Shown piece after piece: positions 1-8,223 of a stretch of DNA of 64,000 nt. The stretch's first letter is position 1; each line of letters begins with the position of its first letter. The stretch comes from Chitinophaga sp. Ak27 (GTDB lineage: Bacteria; Bacteroidota; Bacteroidia; Chitinophagales; Chitinophagaceae), in assembly GCF_012726295.1 (NCBI RefSeq), contig NZ_JABAOB010000007.1:124001-188000 (forward strand), written 5' to 3'. Made by a program: the position numbers and the translations under genes. The notes beneath the pieces are model-generated. The model made no database searches, was not told the DNA's origin, and was given only the letters and a program-made list of their open reading frames with translations.

Positions 1-2
1 AA

Positions 3-209
3 GATCTCGATCTGAGCGTACGTGCATTCAACTGTCTGAAAGCAGCTAAAATCAACTCCCTCAGTGAACTGGTTCAATACGAACAGGAAGAACTGATGAA
101 GTTCAGAAACTTCGGTCAAAAATCCCTCAGCGAAATTGAACAGGTATTAGGCGAAAGAGGTCTGCACTTCGGTATGGATCTGTCTAAACTGAAGCTCGAA
201 GAAGAATAG
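3..209 (+). CDS. rpoA: DNA-directed RNA polymerase subunit alpha, C-terminal part
   Basis: Only the last 68 codons are in the window; the gene starts upstream. The visible part is the alpha C-terminal domain, which contacts UP elements and activators. The helix-hairpin-helix segments NCLKAAKINSLSELV and RNFGQKSLSEIEQVL are typical, and the acidic end KLEEE is common in this phylum. rplQ follows after about 115 bases, the usual end of the alpha operon (rpsM-rpsK-rpsD-rpoA-rplQ). The reading frame is fixed by the TAG at 207-209. Confidence 0.95.
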   Translation, partial: DLDLSVRAFNCLKAAKINSLSELVQYEQEELMKFRNFGQKSLSEIEQVLGERGLHFGMDLSKLKLEEE

Positions 210-323
210 TAAATTTTTGTGTTAAGCCAAAGCTTTGCAACTCGCAGATGCTTTGGCTTAACCGCTTTATATCAACAATACCTTGCAATTCCTGACACGG
301 TGTAAGGTCTAAAACAAAATGTC

Positions 324-818
324 ATGCGTCACGGAGTTAAATTAAACAAATTAAGCAGAACTGCTTCTCACCGTAAAGCCCTGATGTCTAATCTGGCTTG
401 CGAACTGATCAGCCACAAACGTATCACCACTACACTGGCAAAGGCAAAAGCCCTGCGTGTGTATGTTGAACCACTGCTGACAAGAGGCAAAACCGATTCT
501 ACCCACAACCGTAGAATTGTGTTCAGCTACCTGCAGGATAAAGAAGCTATCAAGGAACTGTTCGGTACGATCAGTGAAAAAATAGCTACCCGTCCTGGTG
601 GTTACACCCGTATCATTAAATTAGGCAAACGTGTGGGCGATAACGCAGAAGTTGCACTGATTGAACTGGTAGATTTCAACGAAATCTATGGTAAAACAGA
701 AGAAAAAGCTGCTGCTAAGAAAACTCGTCGTGCTGGTGGTGCTAAGAAGAAAGCTGCAGAAGATGCAACTGAAACTAAAGCTGCTGATACTGCAACAGAA
801 GAAAAATCTGCTGAGTAA
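324..818 (+). CDS. rplQ: 50S ribosomal protein L17
   Basis: Ribosomal protein of the large subunit, near the exit tunnel. It opens with MRHGVKLNKLSRTASHR, the L17 signature, and keeps the conserved LAKAKALRVYVEPLLT block. At 164 residues it is longer than the roughly 120-127 residue bacterial core; the extra C-terminal part (about residues 125-164) is a low-complexity Lys/Ala/Glu/Thr tail, as is common in Bacteroidota. An ATG at 319 is out of frame, so 324 is the start. It is last in the operon, as the strong hairpin terminator about 20 bases after the stop codon shows. Confidence 0.97.
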   Translation: MRHGVKLNKLSRTASHRKALMSNLACELISHKRITTTLAKAKALRVYVEPLLTRGKTDSTHNRRIVFSYLQDKEAIKELFGTISEKIATRPGGYTRIIKLGKRVGDNAEVALIELVDFNEIYGKTEEKAAAKKTRRAGGAKKKAAEDATETKAADTATEEKSAE

Positions 819-840
819 TCTTATATCAACGATACGAGAA

Positions 841-871
841 AAAGGACAAAGCCTGGCTTTGTCCTTTTTTA
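841..871 (+). terminator. Intrinsic terminator after rplQ
   Basis: An 11- to 13-base stem (AAAGGACAAAG with its complement CTTTGTCCTTT) with a very short loop is followed by a T run. It ends the alpha operon. Confidence 0.9.
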
Positions 872-924
872 TGCCTTTATAAATGTATATATTTCGTAAT
901 ATTACAGTAGATAATGATAGTCCT

Positions 925-1749
925 ATGAAATACCTGCGTTGCGACAGCTGTGGGCACGCTAACCCGCTGAAATCCGAATACCTTACTTTTTGTGACGCCT
1001 GCAGCAAAAAGCTGCCAAACATCTATACAGATTGGCGGAAGCATCGCCCGATGGCCTCATTTCCCGAATATGTCTTGGAAGTGGGCATCTCTCTCCAAAA
1101 GGAAAAAACAAACATATTCACCTGGGCCCGGCGTCAATGGGAGTCCGCTAACCGGGGAAAAGTGTTTTTATTTATAAGCATTTTCGTTGCATTACTGGCG
1201 GTAACCGGCACCTTATTCGGAAAAAGAGCGGTGTTTACGTTTATTTATCCCAAAGTACCATCCGGTAGTTTGTATAACAGCTGGCAAACGGCCACTATTG
1301 GTCGCCAGGCCCTGGAAATCAGTACGCCAGTAAAGTTATGGGTACATGACCAGCCACTGGAAGGAGAAGAGGCAAAAGTGATTGAATATGCCAAAAGTTA
1401 TCGCAATGAAGATGGCGGAGGCATCCGTATTGCAGTTAATATGTATAGCTATCTCAGTAATGTGACCAATACGCTGGATGAAGCCATTGCCGACTCCCAT
1501 AATAGTATGCAGTTAAAGGAAAACGCCTCGGATGTTCAATGTAAGTCAGTACCAGTATTGATTTCAGGCACACAAGGCATCCTGGAAGAAGGAAATTATA
1601 TGTATAAAGGAGGTATCCGGCTGGCATTTTGTAACCTGGTAATGATCAAAGGCAGCAATCGCTGGCAAATACAGATTAGCTATCGCGACGACGATGAAAT
1701 CGGGCGCCAGGTAGCACAGCGGGTGTTAAAATCTGTAAAAATTAAGTAA
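925..1749 (+). CDS. Zinc-ribbon, single-pass membrane protein of unknown function
   Basis: I do not recognise a named family. From the chosen start (MKYLRCDSCGH) the protein has 274 residues: a four-cysteine zinc ribbon at its N-terminus (C6-x2-C9, C23-x2-C26), a charged linker, one transmembrane helix at about residues 79-100 (VFLFISIFVALLAVTG) and an extracytoplasmic domain of about 170 residues. The frame could start 14 codons earlier at ATG 883, but that lies in the tail of the rplQ terminator region and breaks the usual rule that such ribbons sit at the extreme N-terminus. It stands alone between rplQ and carA. The layout suggests a small sensor or scaffold, but no function can be assigned. 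Confidence 0.7.
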   Translation: MKYLRCDSCGHANPLKSEYLTFCDACSKKLPNIYTDWRKHRPMASFPEYVLEVGISLQKEKTNIFTWARRQWESANRGKVFLFISIFVALLAVTGTLFGKRAVFTFIYPKVPSGSLYNSWQTATIGRQALEISTPVKLWVHDQPLEGEEAKVIEYAKSYRNEDGGGIRIAVNMYSYLSNVTNTLDEAIADSHNSMQLKENASDVQCKSVPVLISGTQGILEEGNYMYKGGIRLAFCNLVMIKGSNRWQIQISYRDDDEIGRQVAQRVLKSVKIK

Positions 1750-1796
1750 CATATCAATTTCTGGAAAAAAAATCTGTAAATAACTGTTGCATTTCA

Positions 1797-1804
1797 TACC
1801 TTTG
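1797..1804 (+). promoter_or_regulatory. Candidate promoter -7 box for carA
   Basis: TACCTTTG fits the Bacteroidota -7 consensus TAnnTTTG. No convincing -33 TTG lies at the usual 19-21 base spacing. Transcription would begin near 1810, upstream of the hairpin at 1821-1858 and about 76 bases before carA. Confidence 0.5.
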
Positions 1805-1820
1805 CACGGTTTTTTATCCG

Positions 1821-1858
1821 AACCTTCAGGGCTTTTTGTACCCTTGAAGGTTTTTTTT
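1821..1858 (+). terminator. Terminator-type hairpin in front of carA (possible attenuator)
   Basis: AACCTTCAGGG pairs with CCCTTGAAGGTT (one bulged base) around a 9-base loop and is followed by eight T. It may simply end the upstream gene, whose stop is 72 bases away. Because a promoter box lies just before it, it could also sit in the carA leader and work as an attenuator. Confidence 0.75.
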
Positions 1859-1886
1859 AAAATATAAAACAAGACAGATACCAGAA

Positions 1887-2999
1887 ATGCCTCAGACAAG
1901 AACCATCCAACCTGCCATACTGCTGTTAGACGACGGTACGGTTTTTCAGGGAAAAGCTTTTGGAAAAATTGGCACTGCTGCCGGTGAATTAGCTTTCAAT
2001 ACCGGTATGACGGGTTACCAGGAAGTGTTTACGGACCCTTCTTATAAAGGACAGGTACTTATAATGAACAACTGTTACATCGGAAACTACGGTACCAAGA
2101 AGGACGATGTAGAGAGCAGCAGTGTAAAGATCAATGGTTTGATCGCCAAAAATATCGCGTACAACTATTCCAGGAAAATGGCAGACGCTTCCCTGGAAAC
2201 GTTCCTCACCGATAACAACCTGGTAGCTATTTACGATGTAGATACCCGTGCCCTTGTATCCCACATTCGCAGCAAAGGCGCCATGAATTGCATCATCTCT
2301 TCCGCTATCCTCGATGTAGCACAACTGAAAGCAGAATTGGCAAAAGTACCTTCTATGGAAGGACTGGCCCTGTGTAAAGATGTAACTACTACCGAGGTCT
2401 ACAATGTAGGGGATCCTAATGCCGACATCCGCATTGCGGTACTGGACAACGGGGTGAAAAGAAATATGCTGAAATGCCTGTCTGAGAAGGGCGCTTACCT
2501 ACAGGTATTCCCTACAGATACTGCGTTTGAAGTTTGCGAAGAATTTAAACCGCATGCCTATTTCATCTCTAATGGCCCCGGCGATCCGGCTCCATTGACA
2601 TATGCAGTGGATACCGTGAAAAAGATCCTGTCGGCGGAAAGACCCATGTTTGGTATTTGCCTGGGTCATCAACTACTGGCGCTGGCTAATGACATTCCTA
2701 CTTATAAAATGCACCATGGCCACCGTGGACTGAATCACCCGGTTAAAAACCTGAAAACAGGTCTTTGCGAAATTACTACGCAGAACCATGGTTTCGCGGT
2801 GGATTCTAAAGCAGTAGCAGCAAGCGAAAATGTTGAAGTAACCCACATTAATCTCAATGACAATTCTGTGGAAGGCATCCGTATCAAAAATAAACCTGCG
2901 TTCAGCGTACAATATCACCCGGAATCAACCCCCGGTCCATTTGATAGCCGCTACCTGTTCGATGATTTCTTTGAAATGATCAAAGCGCATAAAGCATAG
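1887..2999 (+). CDS. carA: Carbamoyl-phosphate synthase, small (glutaminase) subunit
   Basis: It supplies ammonia from glutamine to CarB for carbamoyl phosphate, the precursor of arginine and pyrimidines. The N-terminal CPSase small-chain domain (LLLDDGTVFQGKAFG, TGMTGYQEVFTDPSY) is followed by a class I glutamine amidotransferase domain. The catalytic triad is visible: Cys258 in GICLGHQ, and His344 and Glu346 in QYHPEST. At 370 residues it is full length. carB is not next to it; the next stretch is gene-free. Expression may be controlled by the leader hairpin described at 1821-1858. Confidence 0.96.
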   Translation: MPQTRTIQPAILLLDDGTVFQGKAFGKIGTAAGELAFNTGMTGYQEVFTDPSYKGQVLIMNNCYIGNYGTKKDDVESSSVKINGLIAKNIAYNYSRKMADASLETFLTDNNLVAIYDVDTRALVSHIRSKGAMNCIISSAILDVAQLKAELAKVPSMEGLALCKDVTTTEVYNVGDPNADIRIAVLDNGVKRNMLKCLSEKGAYLQVFPTDTAFEVCEEFKPHAYFISNGPGDPAPLTYAVDTVKKILSAERPMFGICLGHQLLALANDIPTYKMHHGHRGLNHPVKNLKTGLCEITTQNHGFAVDSKAVAASENVEVTHINLNDNSVEGIRIKNKPAFSVQYHPESTPGPFDSRYLFDDFFEMIKAHKA

Positions 3000-3035
3000 G
3001 TCATTTTTCAAGCGATCTAAAGCATTCATATTATT

Positions 3036-3078
3036 GAGCGAAGAACAATGTTTAACCGCATTTGTCTTCGCTCTTTTT
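3036..3078 (+). terminator. Intrinsic terminator after carA
   Basis: GAGCGAAGA pairs with TCTTCGCTC, with further pairing inward (ACAA/TTTG with one bulge), followed by TTTTTATTTTT. It lies 37 bases after the carA stop. Confidence 0.8.
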
Positions 3079-3101
3079 ATTTTTATTTCTCAAGAAACGA
3101 A

Positions 3102-3153
3102 ACGGTCCCGAAGAATCGGGACCGTTGCATTTTAAAATTCCACGTTATGAAAA
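3102..3153. repeat. Structured two-copy element, copy 1
   Basis: An 8-bp hairpin (CGGTCCCG/CGGGACCG, 6-base loop) is followed by a short spacer and the 18-mer AATTCCACGTTATGAAAA (3136-3153). The same arrangement recurs at 3320-3370 with a different stem but an identical 18-mer. On the minus strand the 18-mer precedes the hairpin and lies just downstream of TAATTTCG (3165-3158), one base off a -7 box, so each copy could be a small minus-strand RNA. On the plus strand an ATG at 3147 opens a 20-codon frame (3147-3209) beginning MKTNEITTT; I give that little weight because the matching frame in copy 2 stops after three codons. Confidence 0.6.
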
Positions 3154-3319
3154 CAAACGAAATTACTACAACATGTGGTGTAGGTTTTCTCGCCCGTTTT
3201 ATTACATAACAATATTATAGAAAAAAGGTCAACGAAAAGGGGAATATTTTTGGAATAAAGGGATAAAATGGAAGTTTTAGACGTTTTACAGAGAAATTGA
3301 GAATATTGGGAAAAAAAAT

Positions 3320-3370
3320 ACGGCTCTGTGATCAGAGCCGTTTGCCTTTATAAATTCCACGTTATGAAAA
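3320..3370. repeat. Structured two-copy element, copy 2
   Basis: The stem CGGCTCTG/CAGAGCCG (4-base loop) replaces the stem of copy 1, with inner base pairs exchanged in a compensatory way. The spacer (TTTGCCTTT) and the 18-mer AATTCCACGTTATGAAAA (3353-3370) are conserved. On the minus strand a perfect -7 box TATTTTTG lies at 3385-3378, the 18-mer would form the 5' end of the RNA, and the hairpin is followed by TATTTTTTTT, a good terminator. That predicts a minus-strand RNA of about 60 bases (about 3372 to 3312). Confidence 0.6.
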
Positions 3371-3382
3371 ACTGATACAAAA

Positions 3383-3742
3383 ATACGATATTTTGCTAAA
3401 ACGTTTTAGTTATTCTTTGAGTTTTACAGAAGATTGATAAATCTTTCTTGTAATGACGAGTCAAAGGTCGGACCAAATAAACGTTGTAAGAAATAAAGCA
3501 GGTTAAATTTTTCTTAAACAAGTTTAGATTTTGTCCGATATCGTATTTGTAAATATTTTTATAATTTAATATTTTTTGTCGTTGTTGTTATTTATGTATC
3601 AAATATACGAAACAAAACATGAAAATTCCAAGCGAATAGTGTTAAATAATTGCTTTTTTGTTCTAAAAAACATATATTAATTTATTTGTAATATGTTTTA
3701 GCCACTTTTAAGAACGCTTATACCTGGTTTTACAGCAAAAAA
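3383..3742. other. AT-rich gene-free stretch
   Basis: Beyond the two hairpin elements nothing is convincing here: no frame of useful length, no tRNA and no strong hairpin. It lies between the convergent carA and aminotransferase genes, and I see no clear terminator for the latter. Confidence 0.6.
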
Positions 3743-4942
3743 TTATTTGGTAGTTCTGCCAGGATAGATTTCCAATGCTTTTTCCAGGCAGACCATTGCA
3801 TGACGAATGTCTGTGGTATTAAGCACATAGGCTAACCGTACTTCATTTTTACCCAATCCGGGGGTAGCATAAAAGCCGGTGGCCGGCGCCATCATCACTG
3901 TCTGACCATCATGGGAAAAAGATTCCAGCATCCACTGGCAGAATTTATCGGTGTCATCTATAGGAAGGCGGGCAATGGCATAGAAAGCGCCTCCCGGGTT
4001 AGGGCAATATACGCCTGGAATATTATTGAGCATTTTTACCAATATATCACGGCGACTCATGTACTCCGCTTTGATGCCATCAAAATAATCAGCTGGCAGA
4101 TCGACCGCGGCTTCACCGGCAATCTGTGCAAAGGAAGGTGGGCTCAGCCGTGCCTGGGCAAATTTCATGGTTGCATCCAGTACTGCTTGATTTTTGGTAA
4201 CAAACGCACCTATACGCCCGCCGCAGGCACTGTACCTTTTGGAAATCGTATCCATCAGGATAACGTTGTCTTCCATTCCTTCTAGGTTCATGGCGGAGAA
4301 ATGGGTACCGGTATAGCAAAATTCGCGGTAAGCCTCATCTGAAAAGAGAAACAGGTTATGTTTCAAACACAACTGTTTGAGCACTTCCATCTCTTCTTTA
4401 CTATAAAGATACCCGGTAGGGTTATTAGGATTACAGATGAGAATAGCTTTGGTACGCGGTGTAATAGCTTTTTCAAAGTCGGCCATCGCTGGCAACGCAA
4501 AGCCGGTTTCTATGCTGGCAGTGATAGTTTTAATCTTCACTTCTGCTTCCACTGCGAAGCCATTGTAGTTGGCGTAAAAAGGTTCGGGCACAATGATCTC
4601 ATCTCCCGGGTCGAGGCAGGCCATGAATGCAAATACTATGGCTTCAGAGCCACCGGTAGTAACAATGATCTGGTTGTGGTGGAGAGAGATGTTGAATCTT
4701 TCATAATAACTCACCAATTTACGGCGATAGCTTTCATTACCCGCGCTGTGGCTGTATTCCAGGATTTTAAAATCGGAATGACGTACTGCATCCAGTACTG
4801 GTTTGGGTGTTTCAATGTCCGGCTGACCGATGTTCAGGTGGTATACTTTAACCCCTCTTTTCTTGGCTGCTTCCGCAAATGGGACAAGTTTTCTGATAGG
4901 AGAAGGCGGCATTTGCTCTCCTCTCTGGCTAATGGTAGGCAT
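3743..4942 (-). CDS. PLP-dependent class I aminotransferase (aspartate aminotransferase fold)
   Basis: A fold-type I aminotransferase that moves amino groups between amino acids and 2-oxo acids through pyridoxal phosphate. The 399 residues show the substrate-loop motif LNIGQPDIETP, the PLP-binding Asn region CNPNNPTGYLY, the Asp of FSDEAY, and the Schiff-base Lys235 in TISKRYSACGGRIG. The opening MPTISQRGEQMPPSPIRKL is typical of a Bacteroidota subgroup usually annotated as aspartate aminotransferase. The exact substrate cannot be read from sequence. It is a single-gene unit with its own -7 box (TATATTTG, 4976-4969). Confidence 0.88.
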   Translation of the reverse strand: MPTISQRGEQMPPSPIRKLVPFAEAAKKRGVKVYHLNIGQPDIETPKPVLDAVRHSDFKILEYSHSAGNESYRRKLVSYYERFNISLHHNQIIVTTGGSEAIVFAFMACLDPGDEIIVPEPFYANYNGFAVEAEVKIKTITASIETGFALPAMADFEKAITPRTKAILICNPNNPTGYLYSKEEMEVLKQLCLKHNLFLFSDEAYREFCYTGTHFSAMNLEGMEDNVILMDTISKRYSACGGRIGAFVTKNQAVLDATMKFAQARLSPPSFAQIAGEAAVDLPADYFDGIKAEYMSRRDILVKMLNNIPGVYCPNPGGAFYAIARLPIDDTDKFCQWMLESFSHDGQTVMMAPATGFYATPGLGKNEVRLAYVLNTTDIRHAMVCLEKALEIYPGRTTK

Positions 4943-4968
4943 AAAATTGTTTTGATTCTTTTGCGGTA

Positions 4969-4976
4969 CAAATATA
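4969..4976 (-). promoter_or_regulatory. -7 box for the aminotransferase gene
   Basis: On the minus strand TATATTTG matches TAnnTTTG. The predicted start of transcription is about 20 bases before the ATG at 4942. Confidence 0.6.
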
Positions 4977-5004
4977 GGAGTATAGGGGATACTACAGGCA
5001 ACAA

Positions 5005-5036
5005 AAAAACCTTACAGCATTGTGCTGTAAGGTTTT
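5005..5036 (-). terminator. Terminator after the DUF1573 gene
   Basis: CCTTACAGCA pairs with TGCTGTAAGG around a 3-base loop. On the minus strand it is followed by seven T. It lies 20 bases after the DUF1573 stop codon and just before the aminotransferase promoter. Confidence 0.88.
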
Positions 5037-5055
5037 AATATTTTATGGGAGGTGA

Positions 5056-5466
5056 TTATTTGTTGGCGGCACTTACTGTACCAGTCAAGTGCAGTTCCTT
5101 ATCCTGATCAACACCTCTGAATTTCACCCAGATGGTTTTGTTCTGCTGGCCTAAGCTATTAGCGCTGTAAGTAGCAGTAACTTTACCTTTTTTACCAGGC
5201 AGAATAGGTTCCTGTGTCCATTTCGGAGTGGTGCAACCGCAGCTTGCGCGGGCAGCTTCGATCAGTACAGGTTCTTTGGAAATGTTGGTGAATTCGAAAT
5301 CAGCGGTCACTGGTTTGTTGAAATCAGTTTTACCAAAATCGACAGTTTCTTTGGCAAACTTTACTTTGGTGTCAGTCGGATTCTGAGCTGGTGCAGATTG
5401 AGCCCACAGTGCTGTTGTCAGCAGCATGCTCGCAAACAGGGATAAGATAAATTTTTTCATTTTCAT
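5056..5466 (-). CDS. Exported DUF1573 protein
   Basis: A 136-residue envelope protein with a Sec signal peptide (MKMKKFILSLFASMLLTTA, cut near ALWAQ) followed by one DUF1573 domain, an immunoglobulin-like fold. The family hallmark VDFGKTDFNKPVTADFEF and the SCGCTTP motif with its paired cysteines are present. Its role is unknown; such proteins are abundant in Bacteroidota periplasms. ATG 5466 or ATG 5460 could be the start; both keep the signal peptide. A -7-like TAAATTTG lies upstream at 5527-5520 on the minus strand. Confidence 0.88.
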   Translation of the reverse strand: MKMKKFILSLFASMLLTTALWAQSAPAQNPTDTKVKFAKETVDFGKTDFNKPVTADFEFTNISKEPVLIEAARASCGCTTPKWTQEPILPGKKGKVTATYSANSLGQQNKTIWVKFRGVDQDKELHLTGTVSAANK

Positions 5467-5634
5467 ATGATGGTTTTAATGCGACCGTTAAAAAATATTG
5501 ATATCTTTCTTGGTATGAACAAATTTACGGCCAAAAAGTATTATAAACCTTACAATTTATTAAAATCTTATTAAAAAAAATCAGATTATTTTAAATGGTA
5601 GAATCGTCCCGTTTTTCTACTGTATAATTAACCT

Positions 5635-5642
5635 TACTTTTG
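5635..5642 (+). promoter_or_regulatory. -7 box for the E1 dehydrogenase gene
   Basis: TACTTTTG matches TAnnTTTG, with a weak T-rich -33 region near 5612. The ATG at 5660 lies about 18 bases after the box, so the leader would be short. Confidence 0.6.
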
Positions 5643-5659
5643 TACTTTAACCATGAGGC

Positions 5660-8062
5660 ATGATAGAAAATAACGAACTAGCTATGAATTTAGAAAGCCG
5701 GTTGTCATTCGAAGAGTTCCGCAAGGAAGTGCTAAATGATTACAGGTTAGCCTGTGATAGCAGGGAAATAAGTCTGCTGGCCCGTAAGGAAGTGCTTACA
5801 GGTAAAGCAAAGTTTGGCATTTTTGGTGACGGTAAGGAAGTGGCGCAGATAGCAATGTCCAAATACTTTCAGCCAGGCGATTTTCGTTCCGGTTATTACC
5901 GCGATCAAACCGTTGCATTTGCCACTGGTATTGCCACTCCAGAACAATTCTTTTCGCAGTTATATGCAGATCCCGACCTGAAAAATGAACCCTTTTCAGG
6001 AGGGCGCCAGATGAACTCCCATTTTGCCACACCTAATCTCGATAAAGACGGGAACTGGCTTAACCTGGCAGATATGAAGAATTCTGCTGCTGATATGGCG
6101 CCTACAGCCGGACAAATGCCACGCGCGCTGGGACTGGCTTACGCTTCTAAAGTATTTAGAGAAGTAGAAGCATTACACGCCTACACAGGGCTTTCCCATA
6201 ATGGTAATGAAATTTGTTTTGCTACTATCGGTGACGCCTCTACGTCGGAAGGCCACTTCTGGGAAACCATGAATGCTGCCGGCGTATTACAGGTACCCCT
6301 GGCAGTATTTGTTTGGGACGACGGCTACGGTATTTCTGTTCCCCGCAAATACCAGACTACTAAAAACTCAATCAGTGCCGCACTGGAAGGCTTCCGCAAA
6401 ACGGAAGATTCCAACGGATTTGATATCTATAATGTGAAAGGATGGGATTATGCCGGCATGTGCGAAGTGTTTGAGGCGGCTATCCGCAAAATTCGGGAAA
6501 CGCACATTCCTGCCCTGTTTCACGTGGAAGAAATAACACAGCCGCAAGGGCATTCTACCAGCGGTTCGCACGAACGTTACAAAAGCAAGGAACGCCTTTC
6601 CTGGGAACGGGAATTCGACTGTAACGTAAAATTGCGTTCCTGGATTATTGAGAATGCCATTAGCGATGAGGCGACCCTGCAGGCAATTGAAGCAGAAGCT
6701 AAAGTAAAAGCACAGGAAGCCCGCAAATCTGCCTGGGAGAAATATATAGCGCCCATTAAAGCGCATGTACAATCATTTATTGCACTGGCTACGCCAGTGG
6801 CGGCCGTTGCCGGCGCCAATGCTGATATGGTTAACGTAGCGATCCGTGATTTGCAACATAACCGTGAACCGTTACGCCGCGATATCCTGAAAGCTACTGC
6901 CACGATTTTGCTGAAACATGCGTCGCTAAAGGCTGATCCGGCCATACAGGCATTACAGCAATTTTACGACAGCTATCTACAGGAACAGAAAGACACCTAT
7001 AATGCCGATTTATATGCCAGCGGCGTTAACTCGGCACTAAATGTACCGGTGGTACCAGCTGAGTATGATGCGGAAGGTGTTACCATCAATGGTTACGAAG
7101 TACTCAACAGGTATTTTGATCAGCTGTTTACCAACAACCCTAAAGTATTTGCCTTCGGAGAAGACGTGGGAAAGATCGGAGATGTAAACCAGGGCTTTGC
7201 CGGGTTACAACAAAAACATGGAAAAGATCGTATAGCCGATACCGGTATACGTGAGCTGACCATCATGGGGCAAGGCATTGGGCTGGCCCTGAGAGGTCTT
7301 CGTCCTATTGCAGAAATACAATACCTCGATTACCTCTTGTATGGATTGCAGCCATTGAGCGATGATGTAGCATCGTTGCAATATCGTACCAAAGGAATTA
7401 TGCATTGCCCGCTAATTGTACGTACCCGGGGCCATCGCCTGGAAGGCATCTGGCACAGCGGTTCCCCGATGGGAATGATTATCAATTCCCTGAGAGGGAT
7501 GCATGTATGTGTGCCCCGTAACATGGTACAGGCAGCTGGTATGTACAATACTTTGCTGCAAGCCAACGAACCGGCCTTGATGATTGAATCATTGAATGGC
7601 TATCGCTTAAAGGAAAAATTACCAACTAACCTGGAATCCTTTACTGTGCCGTTGGGCATTCCGGAAGTACTGCAGCCCGGAACAGATGTAACCATTGTAA
7701 CATATGGTTCTATGACCCGCATTATAGAGGAAGCGATGATAACCTTAAGCGAAATTGGTATTTCCTGCGAACTGATAGATGTACAGACGTTGCTGCCGTT
7801 TGATATTCATCACAGTATTGTGGAATCACTCAAGAAAACCAATCGTATTCTCTTTGTTGATGAAGACGTACCTGGTGGAGGCACTGGCTATATGTTCCAG
7901 CAGGTGATAGAAGTACAGGGAGGTTACCGTTGGCTGGATGTAGCGCCCCGCACACTTAGTGCACAGGCACACCGCCCGGCTTATGGTTCTGACGGAGACT
8001 ACTTTTCCAAGCCCAATACGGAAGATGTGGTCAGGATAGTTACAGAAATGATGCAGGAGTAG
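5660..8062 (+). CDS. Fused 2-oxoacid dehydrogenase E1, alpha and beta parts in one chain
   Basis: A thiamine-diphosphate E1 enzyme for oxidative decarboxylation of a 2-oxo acid (pyruvate or branched chain). Residues about 30-380 form the alpha part; about 470-800 form the beta transketolase-like part (FGEDVGKIGDVNQGFAG, DIRELTIMGQ-like region, VDVQTLLPFD, VDEDVPGGGTGY), so both E1 subunits are joined. The ThDP motif starts at Gly191-Asp192 but reads GDA instead of GDG and ends WDDGYGIS, putting Asp221 where most families have the Asn metal ligand. No E2 or E3 gene is nearby. ATG 5684 (MNLESRLSF) is an alternative start. Confidence 0.9.
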   Translation: MIENNELAMNLESRLSFEEFRKEVLNDYRLACDSREISLLARKEVLTGKAKFGIFGDGKEVAQIAMSKYFQPGDFRSGYYRDQTVAFATGIATPEQFFSQLYADPDLKNEPFSGGRQMNSHFATPNLDKDGNWLNLADMKNSAADMAPTAGQMPRALGLAYASKVFREVEALHAYTGLSHNGNEICFATIGDASTSEGHFWETMNAAGVLQVPLAVFVWDDGYGISVPRKYQTTKNSISAALEGFRKTEDSNGFDIYNVKGWDYAGMCEVFEAAIRKIRETHIPALFHVEEITQPQGHSTSGSHERYKSKERLSWEREFDCNVKLRSWIIENAISDEATLQAIEAEAKVKAQEARKSAWEKYIAPIKAHVQSFIALATPVAAVAGANADMVNVAIRDLQHNREPLRRDILKATATILLKHASLKADPAIQALQQFYDSYLQEQKDTYNADLYASGVNSALNVPVVPAEYDAEGVTINGYEVLNRYFDQLFTNNPKVFAFGEDVGKIGDVNQGFAGLQQKHGKDRIADTGIRELTIMGQGIGLALRGLRPIAEIQYLDYLLYGLQPLSDDVASLQYRTKGIMHCPLIVRTRGHRLEGIWHSGSPMGMIINSLRGMHVCVPRNMVQAAGMYNTLLQANEPALMIESLNGYRLKEKLPTNLESFTVPLGIPEVLQPGTDVTIVTYGSMTRIIEEAMITLSEIGISCELIDVQTLLPFDIHHSIVESLKKTNRILFVDEDVPGGGTGYMFQQVIEVQGGYRWLDVAPRTLSAQAHRPAYGSDGDYFSKPNTEDVVRIVTEMMQE

Positions 8063-8082
8063 TACTGCTCTAAATAATAACA

Positions 8083-8115
8083 GCGCCGGTTTCCTCTACG
8101 GGAACCGGCGTTTTC
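8083..8115 (+). terminator. Terminator after the E1 dehydrogenase gene
   Basis: CGCCGGTT pairs with AACCGGCG and is followed by TTTTCTTT, about 20 bases after the stop codon. Confidence 0.85.
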
Positions 8116-8137
8116 TTTGGGATACCCTTAAATTGGC

Positions 8138-8180
8138 GGAGCCATCATATTAGCATATTATCTGCTAAAGTGATGGCTCC
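8138..8180. repeat. Long imperfect hairpin without a T run
   Basis: GGAGCCATCA pairs with TGATGGCTCC, and TTAGCA pairs with TGCTAA inside, leaving a 7-base loop. It comes just after the E1 terminator and is followed by TTTAAAATTA, so it could be a second, weaker terminator or a small palindromic element. Confidence 0.55.
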
Positions 8181-8223
8181 TTTAAAATTAAGCAGTTGAA
8201 AGGCTTAGTAATATTTTGCTATT

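Noticed and set aside
3147..3209. 20-codon frame starting in the conserved 18-mer of copy 1
   Set aside because: The equivalent ATG in copy 2 meets a stop after three codons, so conservation of the 18-mer is not explained by a peptide.
4358..5038. 226-codon frame on the plus strand opposite the aminotransferase
   Set aside because: Antisense to a well-conserved enzyme, with a Cys/His/Phe-rich product of the kind produced by reversed codons.
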